In this document: one piece after another, positions 63,155 through 64,000 of the stretch
Numbering within the stretch: the first letter of the stretch is position 1
Layout: every line of letters starts with the position of its first letter
NCBI GenBank assembly: GCA_019828595.1
Contig: JAHQRK010000042.1
Span: forward strand, 62,001 to 126,000
DNA length: 64,000 bases
Direction: 5' to 3'
Origin: Aphanomyces cochlioides
Taxonomy: Eukaryota; Oomycota; Saprolegniomycetes; Saprolegniales; Verrucalvaceae
Notes under the pieces: model-generated
What the model saw: only the letters and a program-made list of their open reading frames with translations
Databases searched by the model: none
Told to the model about the DNA's origin: nothing
Program-made: the position numbers and the translations under genes

Positions 63155-64000
63155 ACTTCCGAATTTGCCTCGTACCCCTCAAGTCAAGAAGTTATCAAGT
63201 GCCGCCGCGCTCAAAATGTCCAACGCCAACTGCTGTTCCGAGCTTCGTGAGACCAACACTCACGGAGTCACCATCATTCCAGGTATTGTATCACCTCACC
63301 CACTTTCGTCGTCCAATCAGGATGGCGGAAGTGGTGTGAGTAATGTCTCTACACCTAACCCTAGGGCCGAAGTGGAGGTCGAGTTCGACCCCAACAGCGT
63401 CTCTGGAGACCAATCTGCGTCTCGCTCCACCAGCGCTTCACCTGGTGCTCCACTCGCCGGAGTTCCAGGGGGGGTCAACCTCAGTGGGTCAGTGGTTGAC
63501 CCCCAGACCACTGTCGTTAACTTGTCTAGCGAAGCCCTCACTCAGGAGGGCGAACCACTGGGGCCTTGTGCCTGTGGTGGCTGCTTCCCTGGACTCCAAT
63601 TGGAGTCGATCCCCAGTGAAGGCGGCGAGAAAACGGGGTCCATGCCAGCCCTAGAGGCTACGAGGGCCCCCCCTATGGGCACACCCTGCGGTTCTGTCTA
63701 CTTCCCCCCAGGGGCCTCTTCGGAGGGGCGGGGGCGGTATCCCGATTTGGGTTCTCGCCGGAGCAATGGTGTACCCCAGTCACCGTGCTGCGGGGATGGC
63801 ATGGATTCCCCTTCTACCCCTGTCACTGGGGGTCTGGCCCCGGCCTTTCTCGTGACCAATGGGACTGAGCCAGCAGCCACCAACCGCGTCGCCCCCTGTG
63901 CTGAGCCTCCTAGAACGGGAGAGGAAGAAGAAAAATCTCAAGAGGACGTGGATATGGTCTCTGGAGACGCCGAGGGGAAGGATTCTACTGAAACCGAAGC
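63155..64000 (+). mobile_element. LINE copy Q, 5'-complete, continues past the right edge
   Basis: 5' end at 63155 directly after satellite sequence ending gcatctc plus ag, the same monomer site as H, I and P. It carries the K/L variant NCCSELRE. The 3' part is outside the window. Confidence 0.93.
63216..64000 (+). CDS. ORF1 of copy Q, N-terminal part (off-window end)
   Basis: ATG at 63216 (MSNANCCSELRE), open to the window edge for about 261 codons, through the Ser/Pro/Gly-rich start and into the first acidic stretch. The G and C runs that are broken in L and J have their normal lengths here. Confidence 0.93.
   Translation, partial: MSNANCCSELRETNTHGVTIIPGIVSPHPLSSSNQDGGSGVSNVSTPNPRAEVEVEFDPNSVSGDQSASRSTSASPGAPLAGVPGGVNLSGSVVDPQTTVVNLSSEALTQEGEPLGPCACGGCFPGLQLESIPSEGGEKTGSMPALEATRAPPMGTPCGSVYFPPGASSEGRGRYPDLGSRRSNGVPQSPCCGDGMDSPSTPVTGGLAPAFLVTNGTEPAATNRVAPCAEPPRTGEEEEKSQEDVDMVSGDAEGKDSTETE

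Noticed and set aside
55602..63250. Repeated open frames of about 183 aa in the satellite
   Set aside because: 185 is not a multiple of three, so each frame rotates through the monomer and is stopped once per three monomers. They overlap in all frames and have no sign of coding selection.

Overview
This 64 kb window is eukaryotic repeat DNA with no host gene that I can recognise. It holds copies of one family of non-LTR (LINE-type) retrotransposon, stacked inside one another, plus a 185-bp tandem satellite on the right. The full element is 7,380 bp. It has a 61-nt 5' leader, ORF1 (1,012 aa, no recognised domain, acidic and basic tracts), a 78-nt pyrimidine-rich spacer, ORF2 (1,351 aa: APE-type endonuclease, reverse transcriptase, C-terminal CCHC zinc knuckle) and a 146-nt 3' UTR without a poly(A) tail. 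ORF2 looks like the L1/Tx1 group. The host is a eukaryote, perhaps a protist such as an oomycete, but nothing in the sequence proves this.

I named the copies A to Q and reconstructed the nesting from 15-17 bp target-site duplications (TSDs). Left block (1-29,099): fragment H contains B (minus). B contains A (minus, running off the left edge), C (plus) and G (minus, short). C contains D (minus, full length) and E (plus, 5'-truncated). Right block (29,100-55,489): I was inserted in the satellite. J was inserted in I, and the 3' half of J and the middle of I appear to have been lost by recombination between them. J/I then received L, M and N. K is a 2,970-bp mosaic duplication between J and L. 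The last part (55,490-64,000) is satellite interrupted by O, P and Q.

Copy N (45,429-52,808) has both ORFs intact and a clean 15-bp TSD, so it is the best candidate for an active autonomous element. A and Q are open as far as the window shows. D has one nonsense codon in ORF1. E has an intact ORF2 but a truncated ORF1. Copies are very similar by eye, which suggests recent and repeated activity. ORF1 and ORF2 are in the same frame, separated by one TAA and 26 sense codons.

The main points for follow-up are these. Nearly every insertion has CC directly after the element 3' end. Four of five satellite insertions are at the same nucleotide of the monomer. A 14-nt complementarity links the element's 5' and 3' ends, and a hairpin begins with the ORF2 stop codon. 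The block may be centromeric or other heterochromatin; that is inference.
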